64,000 nucleotides of DNA from Microlunatus sagamiharensis (GTDB taxonomy: Bacteria > Actinomycetota > Actinomycetes > Propionibacteriales > Propionibacteriaceae): contig NZ_LT629799.1 of the NCBI RefSeq assembly GCF_900105785.1, positions 2,852,001-2,916,000 of the forward strand, written 5' to 3'. The translations under genes and the position numbers were made by a program. The notes under the pieces were generated by a model. It had not been told where the DNA came from, made no database searches, and saw nothing but the letters and a program-made list of their open reading frames with translations. Each line of letters starts with the position of its first letter. The stretch's first letter is position 1. Below are positions 49,119 to 58,651 of this stretch, piece by piece.

Positions 49119-50252
49119 TCAGGCGCGCAGCCGCTCCACCGCCGCGTCGACGCGCTCGTCGGTCGCGGTGAGCGCGAAGCGCACGAACTGCTCCGCCGCC
49201 GCGCCGTAGAAGTCGCCCGGGGCGACGAGGATGCCGCGCTCGGCCAGCCACGCCAGGGTGTCGCGGCTGCCCTCGCCGCGCGTGGCCCACAGGTAGAGCC
49301 CCGCCTCGGAGTGGTGCACGGTGAAGCCGACCGCCTCCAGGGCCGGGCGCAGCCGGGCCCGGCGGGAGGCGTAGCGCTCGCGCTGCTCCTCCACGTGCGC
49401 GGTGTCGGCGAGAACGGCGACCATGACCTCCTGCACCGGCCGCGGCACGAGCATCCCGATGTGCTTGCGCACCTCGAGCAGCTCGGAGACCAGGGCCGGG
49501 TCGCCGGCGACGAACCCCGCGCGGTAGCCCGCCAGGTTCGACCGCTTGCTCAGCGAGAACAGCGCCAGGAGCCCGTCGTGGCTGTCGCCGGACACGCTCG
49601 GGTGCAGCACCGACACCGGGTCGGCCTCCCACCCGAACTCGCCGTAGCACTCGTCCGAGGCGACGATCGCGCCGTGGGCGCGGGCCCAGGCCACGCGCTC
49701 GGCGAGCACCTCGGCCGGGAGCACCTGACCGGTCGGGTTCGAGGGCGAGTTCAGCCAGACCAGGGCCGGGCGGACCCCCTCGGCGTCGAGGCGGGTGAGG
49801 TCGTCGCACGCGACCCCCGTGGCGCCGGCGAGCTGGACGCCGGCCGCGTACGTCGGGTAGGCGGCCTCGGGGTAGACGACGACGTCACCGGCACCCAGAC
49901 CCAGCAGGGTGGGGAGCCAGGCCACCAGCTCCTTGCTGCCGATCACCGGCAGCGTCGCCTCGGGCAGCACGGCGGCGCCCCAGCGACGGTCCAGGTGGTC
50001 GGCGAGCGCCTGCCGGAGCGCGGGGGTGCCCGACGTCAGCGGGTAGCCCGGGCTGTCGGCGGCCTCGGTGAGCGCGCGCTGCGCGACCTCGGGCGTCGGG
50101 TCGACCGGCGTGCCGATGGAGAGGTCGACGACCCCGCCCGGGTAGGCGTTCGCCGTCGCGCGGGCGCCGGCGAGGGTGTCCCAGGGGAAGTCCGGGAGAC
50201 CGGCGCCCAGCCCACGGCGCGTCGTGCTGGTGGTGCTCGTGGTGGCACTCAC
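49119..50252 (-). CDS. dapC: Succinyldiaminopimelate transaminase
   Basis: PLP-dependent class I aminotransferase, 377 residues, expected to convert N-succinyl-2-amino-6-ketopimelate to N-succinyl-LL-DAP, between DapD and DapE in the pathway. VDLSIGTPVDPTPE is the N-terminal substrate loop, WLNSPSNPTGQVLP holds the conserved Asn, SDECYGEFGWE the Asp/Tyr that bind PLP, and SLSKRSNLAGYRAGFVAGD the Schiff-base lysine. The GTG lies two bases from the ferredoxin stop, and fdxA-dapC order is conserved in actinobacteria (M. tuberculosis Rv1177-Rv1178). The start was chosen to follow this coupling; longer frames run into the ferredoxin gene. Confidence 0.92.
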   Translation of the reverse strand: MSATTSTTSTTRRGLGAGLPDFPWDTLAGARATANAYPGGVVDLSIGTPVDPTPEVAQRALTEAADSPGYPLTSGTPALRQALADHLDRRWGAAVLPEATLPVIGSKELVAWLPTLLGLGAGDVVVYPEAAYPTYAAGVQLAGATGVACDDLTRLDAEGVRPALVWLNSPSNPTGQVLPAEVLAERVAWARAHGAIVASDECYGEFGWEADPVSVLHPSVSGDSHDGLLALFSLSKRSNLAGYRAGFVAGDPALVSELLEVRKHIGMLVPRPVQEVMVAVLADTAHVEEQRERYASRRARLRPALEAVGFTVHHSEAGLYLWATRGEGSRDTLAWLAERGILVAPGDFYGAAAEQFVRFALTATDERVDAAVERLRA

Positions 50253-50253
50253 C

Positions 50254-50580
50254 TCACTCGTCGTGCTCCTGCGGGGGCAGCGCCGCGACGAGGGGGTGGT
50301 CGGCGTCGATGACGCCCATCTTGGCCGCACCGCCGGGCGAGCCGAGCTCGGAGAAGAACCCGACGTTGGCGTCGTAGTAGCTCTTCCACTCCTCGGGCGT
50401 GTCGTCCTCGTAGAAGATCGCCTCGACCGGGCAGACCGGCTCGCAGGCGCCGCAGTCGACGCACTCGTCGGGGTGGATGTAGAGCATCCGCTTGCCCTCG
50501 TAGATGCAGTCGACCGGGCACTCCTCCACGCAGGCGCGGTCCTTGAGGTCGACGCAGGGCTGGGCGATGACGTACGTCAC
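50254..50580 (-). CDS. fdxA: 7Fe ferredoxin (3Fe-4S/4Fe-4S)
   Basis: A 108-residue electron carrier. The first cluster region is CVDLKDRACVEECPVDC and the second CVDCGACEPVCPVEA, the arrangement of seven-iron ferredoxins. The rest (YEDDTPEEWKSYYDANVGFFSELGSPGGAAK) matches M. tuberculosis FdxC almost residue by residue. Partners are unknown but could include cytochromes P450 or ferredoxin reductases. GAGGAG stands seven bases before the GTG. First gene of the fdxA-dapC unit. Confidence 0.95.
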   Translation of the reverse strand: MTYVIAQPCVDLKDRACVEECPVDCIYEGKRMLYIHPDECVDCGACEPVCPVEAIFYEDDTPEEWKSYYDANVGFFSELGSPGGAAKMGVIDADHPLVAALPPQEHDE

Positions 50581-50729
50581 GGAAGAACTCCTCGATGAGG
50601 CGGCGGCCGTCGGTCCCGGGAGCGGGGCTGGACGGGCAGCGGGGCATTCGTCTGGGTCGTGCCCCCCTAGTATCGCGCCTGCCCGACCGGTGGCGGCGGG
50701 CCGGTCAGCCAGCGGGAGGACGGACGGCG

Positions 50730-51713
50730 GTGGGAGCTCCCTCGACCCTGCGCTCGGCGCGGCCCGGCGAGCGCTGGGTGGTCCGGGTGCGGAGGCCCGA
50801 CGGCTCGGCCACCGACCTCGTGGGATGGCTGCTCGACGCCGACGGGCGCACCCTGCGGCTCCAGGGACCGCTGGACCCGACGTCGGACGACGAGGCACCC
50901 GTCTGGGCCGTCGCGCTCGACGACGTCGTGGTCGCCCGTCGCGCGCCGCAGGCCCGTGGCGGACCCGCGCCCTCGCGCACCGCGCCCGACCTCCTGGAGC
51001 ACCTGGCCGTCGAGGCCTGGGCCGTGGACCTCGAGCCCCTCGGCGGGTGGTGGCTGCGCTCGGCGTCGGGGTTCACCGGGCGCGCGAACTCCTGCCTCGC
51101 GGTCGGCGACCCCGGCCTGCCCGTGGCTGAGGCCGCCGCACGCGTCCGGGCGTACGCGGCCGCGCACGCCATCCCCCCGCTCGCCCAGGTCGTGACCGGC
51201 TCGACCGAGGACGCGGCGCTCCAGGAGCTCGGCTGGCGGGAGACCTACGTCGCCACCGACGTCCTGGCCGTCCGCCTCGCCGACCTGCTCGGCGACCACG
51301 AGCCCGACCCGCGCGTGGCGGTCGACGAGGAGCTGACGCCCTCCTGGCGCGCGACCTACGACTCCTACCGTCCGCACGACACCGACCCCGCCCTGGTCAC
51401 GCGGCTGCTCGAGGGGCGGGCGCCGCGGGCGTACGGCTCGGTGGGCACCGAGGAGGGGCTGGTCGCCGTCGGGCGCGGCCACCTGTCCGGCGGCTGGCTG
51501 GGCGTGGCCGCGCTCTGGACCCGGCCCGACCACCGGCGTCAGGGCCTCGCCACCGCGGTGATGTACGGTCTCGGCCGCTGGGCGGCCCGGCGCGACGCGC
51601 GCTGGTGCTACCTGCAGGTCGACGCCGCCAACGCGGGTGCGCACGCGGCGTACGAGCGGCTGGGCTTCACGCTGCACCACCGCTACCGCTACCTGGCGCC
51701 CGCCGCGGACTGA
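50730..51713 (+). CDS. GNAT family N-acetyltransferase with N-terminal extra domain
   Basis: A 327-residue protein. Residues about 10-75 look like a small beta-barrel (RSARPGERWVVRVRRPDGSATDLVGWLLDADGR), and 85-180 is a degenerate GNAT-like half. The C-terminal half (about 185-327) holds a GNAT acetyl-CoA site, LGVAALWTRPDHRRQGLATAVMYGL (the R-x-x-G-x-A loop) and the DAANAGAHAAYERLGFTLHHRYRY end. The architecture is common in actinobacteria next to fdxA; the acetyl acceptor is unknown. GTG 50730 has GGGAGGA nine bases upstream. Divergent from fdxA. Confidence 0.82.
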   Translation: MGAPSTLRSARPGERWVVRVRRPDGSATDLVGWLLDADGRTLRLQGPLDPTSDDEAPVWAVALDDVVVARRAPQARGGPAPSRTAPDLLEHLAVEAWAVDLEPLGGWWLRSASGFTGRANSCLAVGDPGLPVAEAAARVRAYAAAHAIPPLAQVVTGSTEDAALQELGWRETYVATDVLAVRLADLLGDHEPDPRVAVDEELTPSWRATYDSYRPHDTDPALVTRLLEGRAPRAYGSVGTEEGLVAVGRGHLSGGWLGVAALWTRPDHRRQGLATAVMYGLGRWAARRDARWCYLQVDAANAGAHAAYERLGFTLHHRYRYLAPAAD

Positions 51714-51746
51714 GCAGCAGCCACCGGACTCGGCCGGCGAGGGGCG

Positions 51747-52667
51747 TCAGCCCAGGCCGGCGAAGAGGTCGTCGGCCCAGGGGCTGTCGGGCGTGGCGGG
51801 GAAGGCCGTGCCCGCGGCGAAGCGGTAGAACTCGTGCGACCACATGCTGTCGACCGACATCTTGCCGCCGGCGAAGAAGGTGCCGTCCGGGAGGATCTGG
51901 GTCGCATGCGCACGCATCGCGTCGAGCTTCTGCGCCACGTACGCGGTCCCGTCGACCGCGGCGACGATCTCGGAGTCCGGCGACATCATCGGCATCTCGC
52001 CCTCGGCGTCCTCGAAGCCCTTGAAGGTCTCCTCGTCCCCGGCGGCCCGGAGCGCGGCGACGGCCGCCTTCATCCGCGAGGCGCTCATGGTGCTCCAGAG
52101 GACGCGCTCGACCGTCCACGGCTCGCCCAGGTCGGTCCGGTAGCCGGGCACGCCCGCCAGCAGGTAGCCGTACATCGCCACCCGGTGCGCCTGCACGTGG
52201 TCGGGGTGGCCGTAGCCGCCGATCTCGTTGTACGCGACCAGCACCTGGGGGCGGCGGTCGCGGATCAGCGCGACGAGGTCGTTCGCGGCGGAGAGCAGGT
52301 CGGCGGTCCAGAAGATCCCGTCGCGCAGGACGTCGCGGGCGATCGCGCGGCCCTTGTCGTCGTACGCCATCCCCGAGTCGCGGTAGCGGCCGTCGCCGCC
52401 GAGGCGGACGAAGTCGGTGACGCCGAGGAGGCGCATGGCCTCGGTCAGCTCGGACAGCCGCTGCGGGGCGAGGTTGTCCTCGTGCTCGGCGTCGAGGTGC
52501 ACGAGCTCGGGGACGAGGACCTCACCCTCCTCGCCGAGCGTGCAGGTCACGAGCGTCACCTGGCCGCCCTCGGCGACGTGGCGGGCCATGGTCACGCCGT
52601 TGCCGATGGTCTCGTCGTCGGGGTGGGCGTGGACGAGCATCAGCCGGCGGTTCGCCTGAGGGATCAC
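51747..52667 (-). CDS. mshB: N-acetyl-1-D-myo-inositol-2-amino-2-deoxyglucopyranoside deacetylase (mycothiol)
   Basis: Zinc deacetylase making GlcN-Ins, the second step of mycothiol synthesis; 306 residues from the chosen start. The zinc site is LVHAHPDDETIGNG (His, Asp-Asp) plus GGYGHPDHVQAHR (His), and VTCTLGEEGEV is family-typical. The start is placed at GTG 52667, seven bases after TAGGGT, instead of GTG 52676, which overlaps the box. The resulting short lead (MIPQANRR) before the first strand agrees in length with M. tuberculosis MshB. Mycothiol is the low-molecular thiol of actinobacteria, so this gene is the clearest taxonomic marker here. Confidence 0.93.
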   Translation of the reverse strand: MIPQANRRLMLVHAHPDDETIGNGVTMARHVAEGGQVTLVTCTLGEEGEVLVPELVHLDAEHEDNLAPQRLSELTEAMRLLGVTDFVRLGGDGRYRDSGMAYDDKGRAIARDVLRDGIFWTADLLSAANDLVALIRDRRPQVLVAYNEIGGYGHPDHVQAHRVAMYGYLLAGVPGYRTDLGEPWTVERVLWSTMSASRMKAAVAALRAAGDEETFKGFEDAEGEMPMMSPDSEIVAAVDGTAYVAQKLDAMRAHATQILPDGTFFAGGKMSVDSMWSHEFYRFAAGTAFPATPDSPWADDLFAGLG

Positions 52668-52674
52668 GGCGTCC

Positions 52675-52680
52675 ACCCTA
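52675..52680 (-). promoter_or_regulatory. -10 box of a probable leaderless promoter (mshB)
   Basis: TAGGGT on the minus strand, seven bases before GTG 52667. Confidence 0.5.
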
Positions 52681-52694
52681 GGACGGCCGCGAGC

Positions 52695-52726
52695 GCGTCC
52701 GCCCGTCGAGCACGACGGGCGGACGC
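52695..52726 (-). terminator. Terminator of the oligopeptide transporter operon
   Basis: GCGTCCGCCCGTCG (52695-52708) and its exact complement (52713-52726) around AGCA, 17 bases after the last ABC gene. Confidence 0.75.
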
Positions 52727-52742
52727 AGGGGCTGCAGGCGGC

Positions 52743-53744
52743 TCAGACGACGACGCGGGGCTCGGCGAAGTGGCACGCCGAGCGGTGGGCGTCGACGCCG
52801 TCGGGGCGCGGCTCGAGCGCCGGGTCCTCGACGGAGCAGACGTCCTGCGCCTTCCAGCAGCGCGTGTGGAAGCGGCAGCCCGAGGGCGGGTTGGCCGGGC
52901 TCGGCACGTCGCCGGTGAGCATGATCTGCCGCCCGCTGCCGCGCAGCGTCGGGTCGGGCATCGGCACGGCGGAGAGCAGCGCCTGGGTGTACGGGTGCGT
53001 GGGCCGGTTGTAGATCTGGTCCTCGTCGCCGATCTCGACCATCCGGCCGAGGTACATGACCCCGACGCGGTCGGAGATGTGGCGCACGACCGAGAGGTCG
53101 TGGGCGATGAAGATGTAGGCCAGCCCCAGCTCGGCCTGCAGCTTCTCCAGCAGGTTGACGACCTGTGCCTGGACCGACACGTCGAGCGCGGAGACCGGCT
53201 CGTCGCAGATGATCACCTTGGGGTTCAGCGCGACGCCCCGGGCGATGCCGATGCGCTGGCGCTGCCCGCCGGAGAACTGATGCGGGTAGCGGTTGATGTG
53301 CTCCGGGTTGAGCCCGACCAGCTCGAGCAGCTCCTGGACGCGCTCGCGCCGCTTGTTGCGCGGCACGACGTCGGGGTGGATCTCGAAGGGCTCCCCCACG
53401 ATCGACCCGACCGTCTTGCGCGGGTCGAGCGAGGTGTAGGGGTCCTGGAAGACGATCTGGATGTCGCGACGGAGCCGGCGCAGGTCGCCGCCCTTCTGGG
53501 CGAAGGCGTCGACGCCGTCGAACATCAGGCTGCCGCCGGTCGGCTCCTCCAGGCTCATCAGCAGCCGGCCGAGCGTCGACTTGCCGCAGCCCGACTCCCC
53601 CACGATGCCGAGCGTCTCGCCGCGGTGCAGCTCGAACGACACCCCGTCGACGGCCTTCACGTGCCCGACCGTGCGGCGCAGCACGCCGCGGCGGATCGGG
53701 TAGTGCTTCTTGAGGCCCTCGGCCCTCAGGACGACGTCGCTCAC
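52743..53744 (-). CDS. oppF: Oligopeptide/dipeptide ABC transporter ATP-binding protein, F subunit
   Basis: Second ATPase of the peptide importer, 333 residues. Walker A is [10 protein letters not shown] (about 50-59), the signature [17 protein letters not shown], Walker [15 protein letters not shown], and the switch [10 protein letters not shown]. The C-terminal oligopeptide-transporter extension carries the cysteines of the Fe-S-like/zinc motif ([14 protein letters not shown] and later ACHF). GTG 53744 overlaps the oppD stop by four bases (GTGA). Last gene of the oppABCDF operon. Substrate spectrum (peptides, nickel, glutathione) cannot be told from the ATPase. Confidence 0.92.
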   Translation of the reverse strand: MSDVVLRAEGLKKHYPIRRGVLRRTVGHVKAVDGVSFELHRGETLGIVGESGCGKSTLGRLLMSLEEPTGGSLMFDGVDAFAQKGGDLRRLRRDIQIVFQDPYTSLDPRKTVGSIVGEPFEIHPDVVPRNKRRERVQELLELVGLNPEHINRYPHQFSGGQRQRIGIARGVALNPKVIICDEPVSALDVSVQAQVVNLLEKLQAELGLAYIFIAHDLSVVRHISDRVGVMYLGRMVEIGDEDQIYNRPTHPYTQALLSAVPMPDPTLRGSGRQIMLTGDVPSPANPPSGCRFHTRCWKAQDVCSVEDPALEPRPDGVDAHRSACHFAEPRVVV

Positions 53745-54922
53745 TGCCTCAGCTCCCTGCTCTGCTCGACCTGCTCGGCGTCGACGGTGTGCACCGTGTC
53801 GTCGAGCGTGCTGCCCTGGCCCTCGTCGTGCTCCATCGCCCGCTGGACCTCGTCCGCCGACTGGGTCACCCGGAGCTCGGGGCTGTCGACGAGCAGGGCC
53901 TCGGAGAAGTGGCACGCGGCCAGCCGCCCCGGCTGCACCTCGCGCAGCGGCGGGCGCGGGTCGTGACGGCAGACGTCCTGCACGTAGCGGCACCGCGGGT
54001 TGAACGGGCAGCCCGGCGGGATCCGCGTCAGGTTCGGCGGCAGCCCGCCGATGGCGGCGAGGACCTCGCCCTTCTGGTCCAGGCGCGGGATCGACTCCAG
54101 GAGGCCCTCGGTGTACGGGTGCGCCGGACGCGCGTACAGGTCGTAGACGTCGGCCTGCTCGACGATCCGGCCCGCGTACATGACGGCGATCCGGTCCGCG
54201 ACGTCGGCGACGACGCCGAGGTCGTGGGTGATGAGGATCAGGCCCATCTGACGCTCGGCCTGCAGCTCCTGCAGCAGCCCCATGATCTGGGCCTGCACGG
54301 TGACGTCGAGGGCGGTGGTGGGCTCGTCGGCGATCAGCACGGCCGGGTCGAGCGCGATGGCCATCGCGATCATGATGCGCTGGCGCATGCCGCCCGAGAA
54401 CTGGTGCGGGAAGGCCCGCACCCGCTGCCGGGCACCCGGGATCTGCACGCGCTCCATGAGGCGCACGGCCTCCTCGAGCGCGTTGGAGCGGCTCATGCCG
54501 CGGTGCACCCGGAACATCTCGGCGATCTGCCAGCCGACCGGGAAGACCGGGTTGAGCGCGCTCAGCGCGTCCTGGAAGACCATCGAGATCTCCGGCCCGC
54601 GGATGCCGCGACGCGCCTCCTCCGACATCGTCAGGAGGTCCTGGCCGCAGTAGCGGATCTCGCCGCCCGTGACGTACCCGGGCGGGGAGTCGATGATGCC
54701 CATGACCGCCTGCGCGGTCACCGACTTGCCGGAGCCCGACTCCCCGAGCACGGCGAGGGTCTCGCCCTCGCGCAGGTCGAAGGAGACCCCGTTGATGGCA
54801 CGCGCGACACCCTCGCGCGTGCGGAACTCGACGAACAGGTCGTCGACCTCGAGCAGCAGGCCGTCCTGCGGCACGTACTGCTTCCCGGTCTTGACCGTCT
54901 CGCGCTCAGCCACTGATGACAC
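53741..54922 (-). CDS. oppD: Oligopeptide/dipeptide ABC transporter ATP-binding protein, D subunit
   Basis: First ATPase of the importer, 393 residues. Walker [14 protein letters not shown] (about 59-70), signature [17 protein letters not shown], Walker [20 protein letters not shown], and switch [14 protein letters not shown]. The oligopeptide-family C-terminal extension has the cysteine cluster [14 protein letters not shown] followed by [11 protein letters not shown] further 50-residue acidic tail is rich in Asp/Glu/Gln. It starts nine bases after the oppC stop and overlaps oppF. Cytoplasmic, forming a heterodimer with OppF. Confidence 0.92.
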   Translation of the reverse strand: MSSVAERETVKTGKQYVPQDGLLLEVDDLFVEFRTREGVARAINGVSFDLREGETLAVLGESGSGKSVTAQAVMGIIDSPPGYVTGGEIRYCGQDLLTMSEEARRGIRGPEISMVFQDALSALNPVFPVGWQIAEMFRVHRGMSRSNALEEAVRLMERVQIPGARQRVRAFPHQFSGGMRQRIMIAMAIALDPAVLIADEPTTALDVTVQAQIMGLLQELQAERQMGLILITHDLGVVADVADRIAVMYAGRIVEQADVYDLYARPAHPYTEGLLESIPRLDQKGEVLAAIGGLPPNLTRIPPGCPFNPRCRYVQDVCRHDPRPPLREVQPGRLAACHFSEALLVDSPELRVTQSADEVQRAMEHDEGQGSTLDDTVHTVDAEQVEQSRELRQ

Positions 54923-54931
54923 GTCCGTCTC

Positions 54932-55918
54932 CTAGCGCAGCTTCGGGTCGATGGCGTCACGCACGGCGTCGCCCAGCATGATGAAGGCGAGCACCGTGAC
55001 GGACAGGAACAGCGACGGGAACAGCAGCATGTTCGGGGCCGCGCGCACCAGGCCGATCGAGGACGCGTTCGAGATGTCGATGCCCCACGACACGGCCGGC
55101 GGGCGCAGGCCGATGTTGAGGAACGACAGCGTCGCCTCGACCGAGATGAACACGCCGAGGTTGATGGTCGAGACCACGATCACCGGGGCGATCGCGTTGG
55201 GCAGCACGTGCTGGAGGATCAGCCGGCCCGGCGAACCGCCGAGGGCCCGCGCCGCCGTGACGTAGTCGTTCGGCTTGACCTGCAGGACCGAGGACCGCAT
55301 CAGCCGCGCCACGCTCGGCCAGCCGAAGATCGCGATGACCAGGACGACCTTGCCCACCTGCAGCCAGAACGGGGTGTCCAGGCCGTTGGGGAAGACGTAG
55401 AGGAAGAGGATGCCGCCGAGCAGCAGCGGGATGGCGAAGAAGATCTCGCCGACCCGGGAGAGCACGGCGTCCAGCCAGCCGCCGGTGAAGCCCGAGATGA
55501 GCCCGACGACGATGCCGATGACCGCGGTCAGGATCGAGGAGCAGAGCCCCACCAGGACCGAGGCCCGCGCCCCGTAGATGGTGCGGGAGTAGACGTCGTA
55601 GCCGAGCGCCGTCGTGCCGAAGACGTGCTGGTCCGACGGCCGCTGCCGCGCCTGGGCCAGCGAGGCGTACGTTGGGTCGACGCTGGTGAAGAGGCCCGGC
55701 GCGACGGCCATGACGAGCAGCACCAGGATCAGCACGCTCGAGATCCAGAACAGCGGGCTGCGCCGCAGGTCGTACCAGGCGTCGGTCCACAGCGACGCGG
55801 GCTTCTCCGCGGTCGTGCCCGCGTCGGTCGGCTGGACGAGCGAGCCGGAGCCGTCGGCGCCGGGCTCGGACGCGGCGATCGTCGTCCGCGTCTGGTCGGT
55901 CCTCGTGGTGTCAGTCAT
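54932..55918 (-). CDS. oppC: Oligopeptide/dipeptide ABC transporter permease, C subunit
   Basis: Membrane channel subunit, 328 residues. A disordered N-terminus (1-40) is followed by the OppC N-terminal segment (WYDLRRSPLFWISSVLILVLLVMAV) and six membrane helices. The EAA loop reads YVTAARALGGSPGRLILQHVLPNAIAPVIV, and the C-terminal LFLSVTVLAFIMLGDAVRDAIDPKLR is the standard end of OppC/DppC. It overlaps oppB by eight bases, so the two permeases are coupled. Confidence 0.93.
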   Translation of the reverse strand: MTDTTRTDQTRTTIAASEPGADGSGSLVQPTDAGTTAEKPASLWTDAWYDLRRSPLFWISSVLILVLLVMAVAPGLFTSVDPTYASLAQARQRPSDQHVFGTTALGYDVYSRTIYGARASVLVGLCSSILTAVIGIVVGLISGFTGGWLDAVLSRVGEIFFAIPLLLGGILFLYVFPNGLDTPFWLQVGKVVLVIAIFGWPSVARLMRSSVLQVKPNDYVTAARALGGSPGRLILQHVLPNAIAPVIVVSTINLGVFISVEATLSFLNIGLRPPAVSWGIDISNASSIGLVRAAPNMLLFPSLFLSVTVLAFIMLGDAVRDAIDPKLR

Positions 55919-56831
55919 TGCTGATCCGTGGGTCCAGGACGCCGTAGAGGACGTCGACGATGAGGTTCACGAGCAGGTAGACGAGGACCAGGCAGGTGAT
56001 GGTGCCCACCACGATCGAGCCGTCCTTGAGCGTGATCCCCCGGAAGAGGAAGCCGCCGATCCCGTTGACGTTGAAGATGCGCTCGGTGACGATCGCCCCA
56101 CCCATCAGCGCGCCGACGTCGTAGCCGATGAAGGTGACGACGGGGATGAGCGAGTTGCGCAGCGTGTGGACACCGACGACGCGTCTGGGTGGCAGACCCT
56201 TGGCCTTGGCGGTGCGGACGTAGTCGCTGCGCAGGTTCTCCATCAGCGTGGCGCGCATCAGCCGCGCGATGTAGGCCAGTGAGAGGGCCCCCAGCACGAG
56301 GCCGGGCAGCACCAGCTGCCCCCAGGTGCCTTGTGTCGAGGTGACCGGGAAGATGCCGAGCCGCAGGCCGAAGATGAGCTGGGCCAGGCCGCCGATCACG
56401 AAGACCGGGATCGAGATCACGAGGAGGCTCGACAGCGTCACGAGGTAGTCGAGGAACTTGCCCTTGCGCAGCGCGGCGAGGATGCCGGCGGCGATGCCGA
56501 CGACGCTCTCGAAGACGACGGCGATCAGGGCGAGCTTGAGCGTGGTGGGCCAGCGCTGGATCAGCTCGGCCCCGACCGAGTTGCCGGCGAAGGTGGTGCC
56601 CAGGTCGCCGTGGAGCAGCCGCCCGAGGTAGAGGGCGTACTGCACCGGGATCGGCTGGTCCAGGTGGTTGTCGGCCCGGAACTTGGCCACGTACGCCGGT
56701 GGGCAGGCACGCTCCCCGCAGCGCCCGGCGACCGGGTCGCCCAGGGCGAAGACCATCACGAAGATCAGGAACGTCGACCCGATGATCACGGGGATCATCT
56801 GCAGCAGACGTCGAACCACGTACGCAGCCAT
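55911..56831 (-). CDS. oppB: Oligopeptide/dipeptide ABC transporter permease, B subunit
   Basis: Membrane channel subunit, 306 residues, with the OppB/DppB start AAYVVRRLLQMIPVIIGSTFLIFVMVF and six helices. The EAA loop is YVRTAKAKGLPPRRVVGVHTLRNSLIPVVTF, and the C-terminus ends DVLYGVLDPRISND as usual. GACPPAYVAKFRADNHLDQPIPVQY is the typical periplasmic loop after helix 1. ATG 56831 is used because GGAGGAGGAGG precedes it; a GTG two codons upstream overlaps that site. A hairpin separates it from oppA and may lower permease expression relative to the binding protein. Confidence 0.93.
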   Translation of the reverse strand: MAAYVVRRLLQMIPVIIGSTFLIFVMVFALGDPVAGRCGERACPPAYVAKFRADNHLDQPIPVQYALYLGRLLHGDLGTTFAGNSVGAELIQRWPTTLKLALIAVVFESVVGIAAGILAALRKGKFLDYLVTLSSLLVISIPVFVIGGLAQLIFGLRLGIFPVTSTQGTWGQLVLPGLVLGALSLAYIARLMRATLMENLRSDYVRTAKAKGLPPRRVVGVHTLRNSLIPVVTFIGYDVGALMGGAIVTERIFNVNGIGGFLFRGITLKDGSIVVGTITCLVLVYLLVNLIVDVLYGVLDPRISND

Positions 56832-56872
56832 GCGCACCTCCTCCTCCGGCCACCATCATGGCCAGACATGAC

Positions 56873-56916
56873 GCGACCGGCCACGGCGGGGTCTTCCCCC
56901 AGCCGCGGCCGGTCGC
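56873..56916 (-). terminator. Hairpin between oppA and oppB (attenuator)
   Basis: GCGACCGGCC...GGGG pairs with CCCC...GGCCGGTCGC with two small interruptions. Its position seven bases after the oppA stop suits partial termination or mRNA 3'-end protection. Confidence 0.6.
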
Positions 56917-56922
56917 ATCAGC

Positions 56923-58566
56923 TCACTTGACGGTGATCGAGCTCAGGTCGGGGGTGCCGAACGGCGTGATCTTGACGTTCGAGACCCGGTCGGACCAGCC
57001 GAAGTTGGCCTTCTTGTAGTCCAGCGGGGCGGTCGGGAAGTCCGTGCCCAGCTGGGCCTCGGCCTGCTGGTAAAGGGCGTTGGCCTCGTCCGGGGTGGAC
57101 GCGGCGGCGGCCTTGTTCAGCAGGTCGGCGAAGGTCGGGCTGTCGTACTTGGACCAGTTGCTGTCCGCGCCCTTGGAGTAGATCGGGGCGAGGAAGTTCT
57201 CGATCGAGGGGTAGTCCATCTGCCACGCGGACCGCATCATGCCCTTGTACTCACCGGCGTCGATGCCCTTCTGGAACGTCGCGAAGTCGTTCACGCCGTT
57301 GAGGACGCAGTCGACACCGAGGGTGTTCTTGATCGAGTTGCAGATCGCGGTGCCCATGTCCGCGTTGCCGGCGCCGTCCACGTTGGCCGTGTAGGTCAGC
57401 GTGCCCTTGTAGCCGCCGGCCGCGTCGTAGGCCGCCTTGGCCTTGGCCGCGTCGAAGGTGCACGCGTCACCGCAGGCACCGGCCTTGTAGCCGTCCACGG
57501 CCGGGGGGACCCAGCCGGTGGCCGCGCTGCGGGTGCCGTTGAAGACGGTGTTGAGGATGCTCGTGCGGTCGATCGCCATCGACAGCGCCTTGCGCAGCGG
57601 CACGTTGTTCTTGAGCTGCGGGTCCTCCGGGGAGAAGGTCACCCAGTCGTTGCCACCGATGTCGCGCTGGCCGAAGCGGTCGGCGAGGTCGGACTGCCAC
57701 TGGTCACCGATGAGCTGGTCCGGCGGGATCTGGTCGAGCACGTCGAGGTTGTTGGCGACGACGTCGTTGTACGCGGCGCTCGGGTCCTGGTAGACGCGGA
57801 ACGTCACCTGGTCGACCTGCGCGGGCGCCACGCCCTTGTAGTCGGCCCACTTGCTGAGGACGGTCTCGGTCGAGCCCGTGCTGTCGACCTTGAACGGGCC
57901 GGCGCCGACGGGCTTCTGCCCGAAGGTCTCCGGGTTGTCGAAGAAGGCCTGCGGCTGCGGCGCGAAGGCGGAGTAGCCCAGGCGCGTCAGGAGGTTCGAG
58001 ACCTTGTCCGAGGTCTTGATGGTGAAGGTGGTGTCGTCGACGACCTTCAGGCCCGACATGGTCTCGGCCTTCGGCTTCTGCTTGCAGTCGGCGTCGCCGC
58101 ACTGCACGTCGGCGAAGCCGTCGAACGGCGTCATGAAGTACGAGCCGGCCTGGCCGTTGGGGCCGTAGGCGGTGTAGTTCCACGCGTCGACGAAGCTCTT
58201 CGAGGTCAGCGGGCTGCCGTCCTGGAAGGTGAGGCCCGACTTCAGCTTGACCGTGAAGTTCTGGTTGTCGCTGGTGTCGATCGACTCGGCGAGGTCCATC
58301 TCGGGAGCCGCCGTGTCGGAGTTGTAGTGCACGAGCTTGGCCGTGAACGCGTCGACGATGTTGCCGCCGCAGGTCTCGGAGGTGTTCCCGGCGATGAGCG
58401 GCGCCTTCGGGGTGCAGCCGTTGACCGTGATCTGGCCCCCGCCTCCGCCCGTGGTGCCCGCGCTGTTCCCGGCGTCCGGGCTGCTGGAGCCGCCGCCGCA
58501 CGCGGTGGCCAGGAGCGCCAGCGAGGTCACCGCGGCGCCGGCCAGCAAGCGAGTTCTTGCTCGCAT
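56923..58566 (-). CDS. oppA: Oligopeptide/dipeptide ABC transporter substrate-binding lipoprotein
   Basis: Extracellular receptor of the importer, 547 residues, bacterial solute-binding family 5. The signal peptide ends with LALLATAC, the lipidated cysteine being Cys23. A Gly/Ser-rich spacer precedes the folded part. Family features include DLAESIDTSDNQNFTVKLKSGLTFQDGSPLTSKSFVDAWNY (family-5 signature region) and LRKALSMAIDRTSILNTVFNG. Internal cysteines (CGDADCKQ, CGDAC, CNSIKNTLGVDC) could form disulfides. GAGGAGGA precedes the ATG. First gene of the five-gene operon; a sigma70-like promoter is proposed at 58652-58681. Confidence 0.93.
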   Translation of the reverse strand: MRARTRLLAGAAVTSLALLATACGGGSSSPDAGNSAGTTGGGGGQITVNGCTPKAPLIAGNTSETCGGNIVDAFTAKLVHYNSDTAAPEMDLAESIDTSDNQNFTVKLKSGLTFQDGSPLTSKSFVDAWNYTAYGPNGQAGSYFMTPFDGFADVQCGDADCKQKPKAETMSGLKVVDDTTFTIKTSDKVSNLLTRLGYSAFAPQPQAFFDNPETFGQKPVGAGPFKVDSTGSTETVLSKWADYKGVAPAQVDQVTFRVYQDPSAAYNDVVANNLDVLDQIPPDQLIGDQWQSDLADRFGQRDIGGNDWVTFSPEDPQLKNNVPLRKALSMAIDRTSILNTVFNGTRSAATGWVPPAVDGYKAGACGDACTFDAAKAKAAYDAAGGYKGTLTYTANVDGAGNADMGTAICNSIKNTLGVDCVLNGVNDFATFQKGIDAGEYKGMMRSAWQMDYPSIENFLAPIYSKGADSNWSKYDSPTFADLLNKAAAASTPDEANALYQQAEAQLGTDFPTAPLDYKKANFGWSDRVSNVKITPFGTPDLSSITVK

Positions 58567-58651
58567 GTACTTCCTCCTCAGGAAATTCTGCGTCGAAGGA
58601 CGCGGTCAGCGCGAAGGCGAGTGGGGTGCTCGACGCGCACGAACGGGGTCA

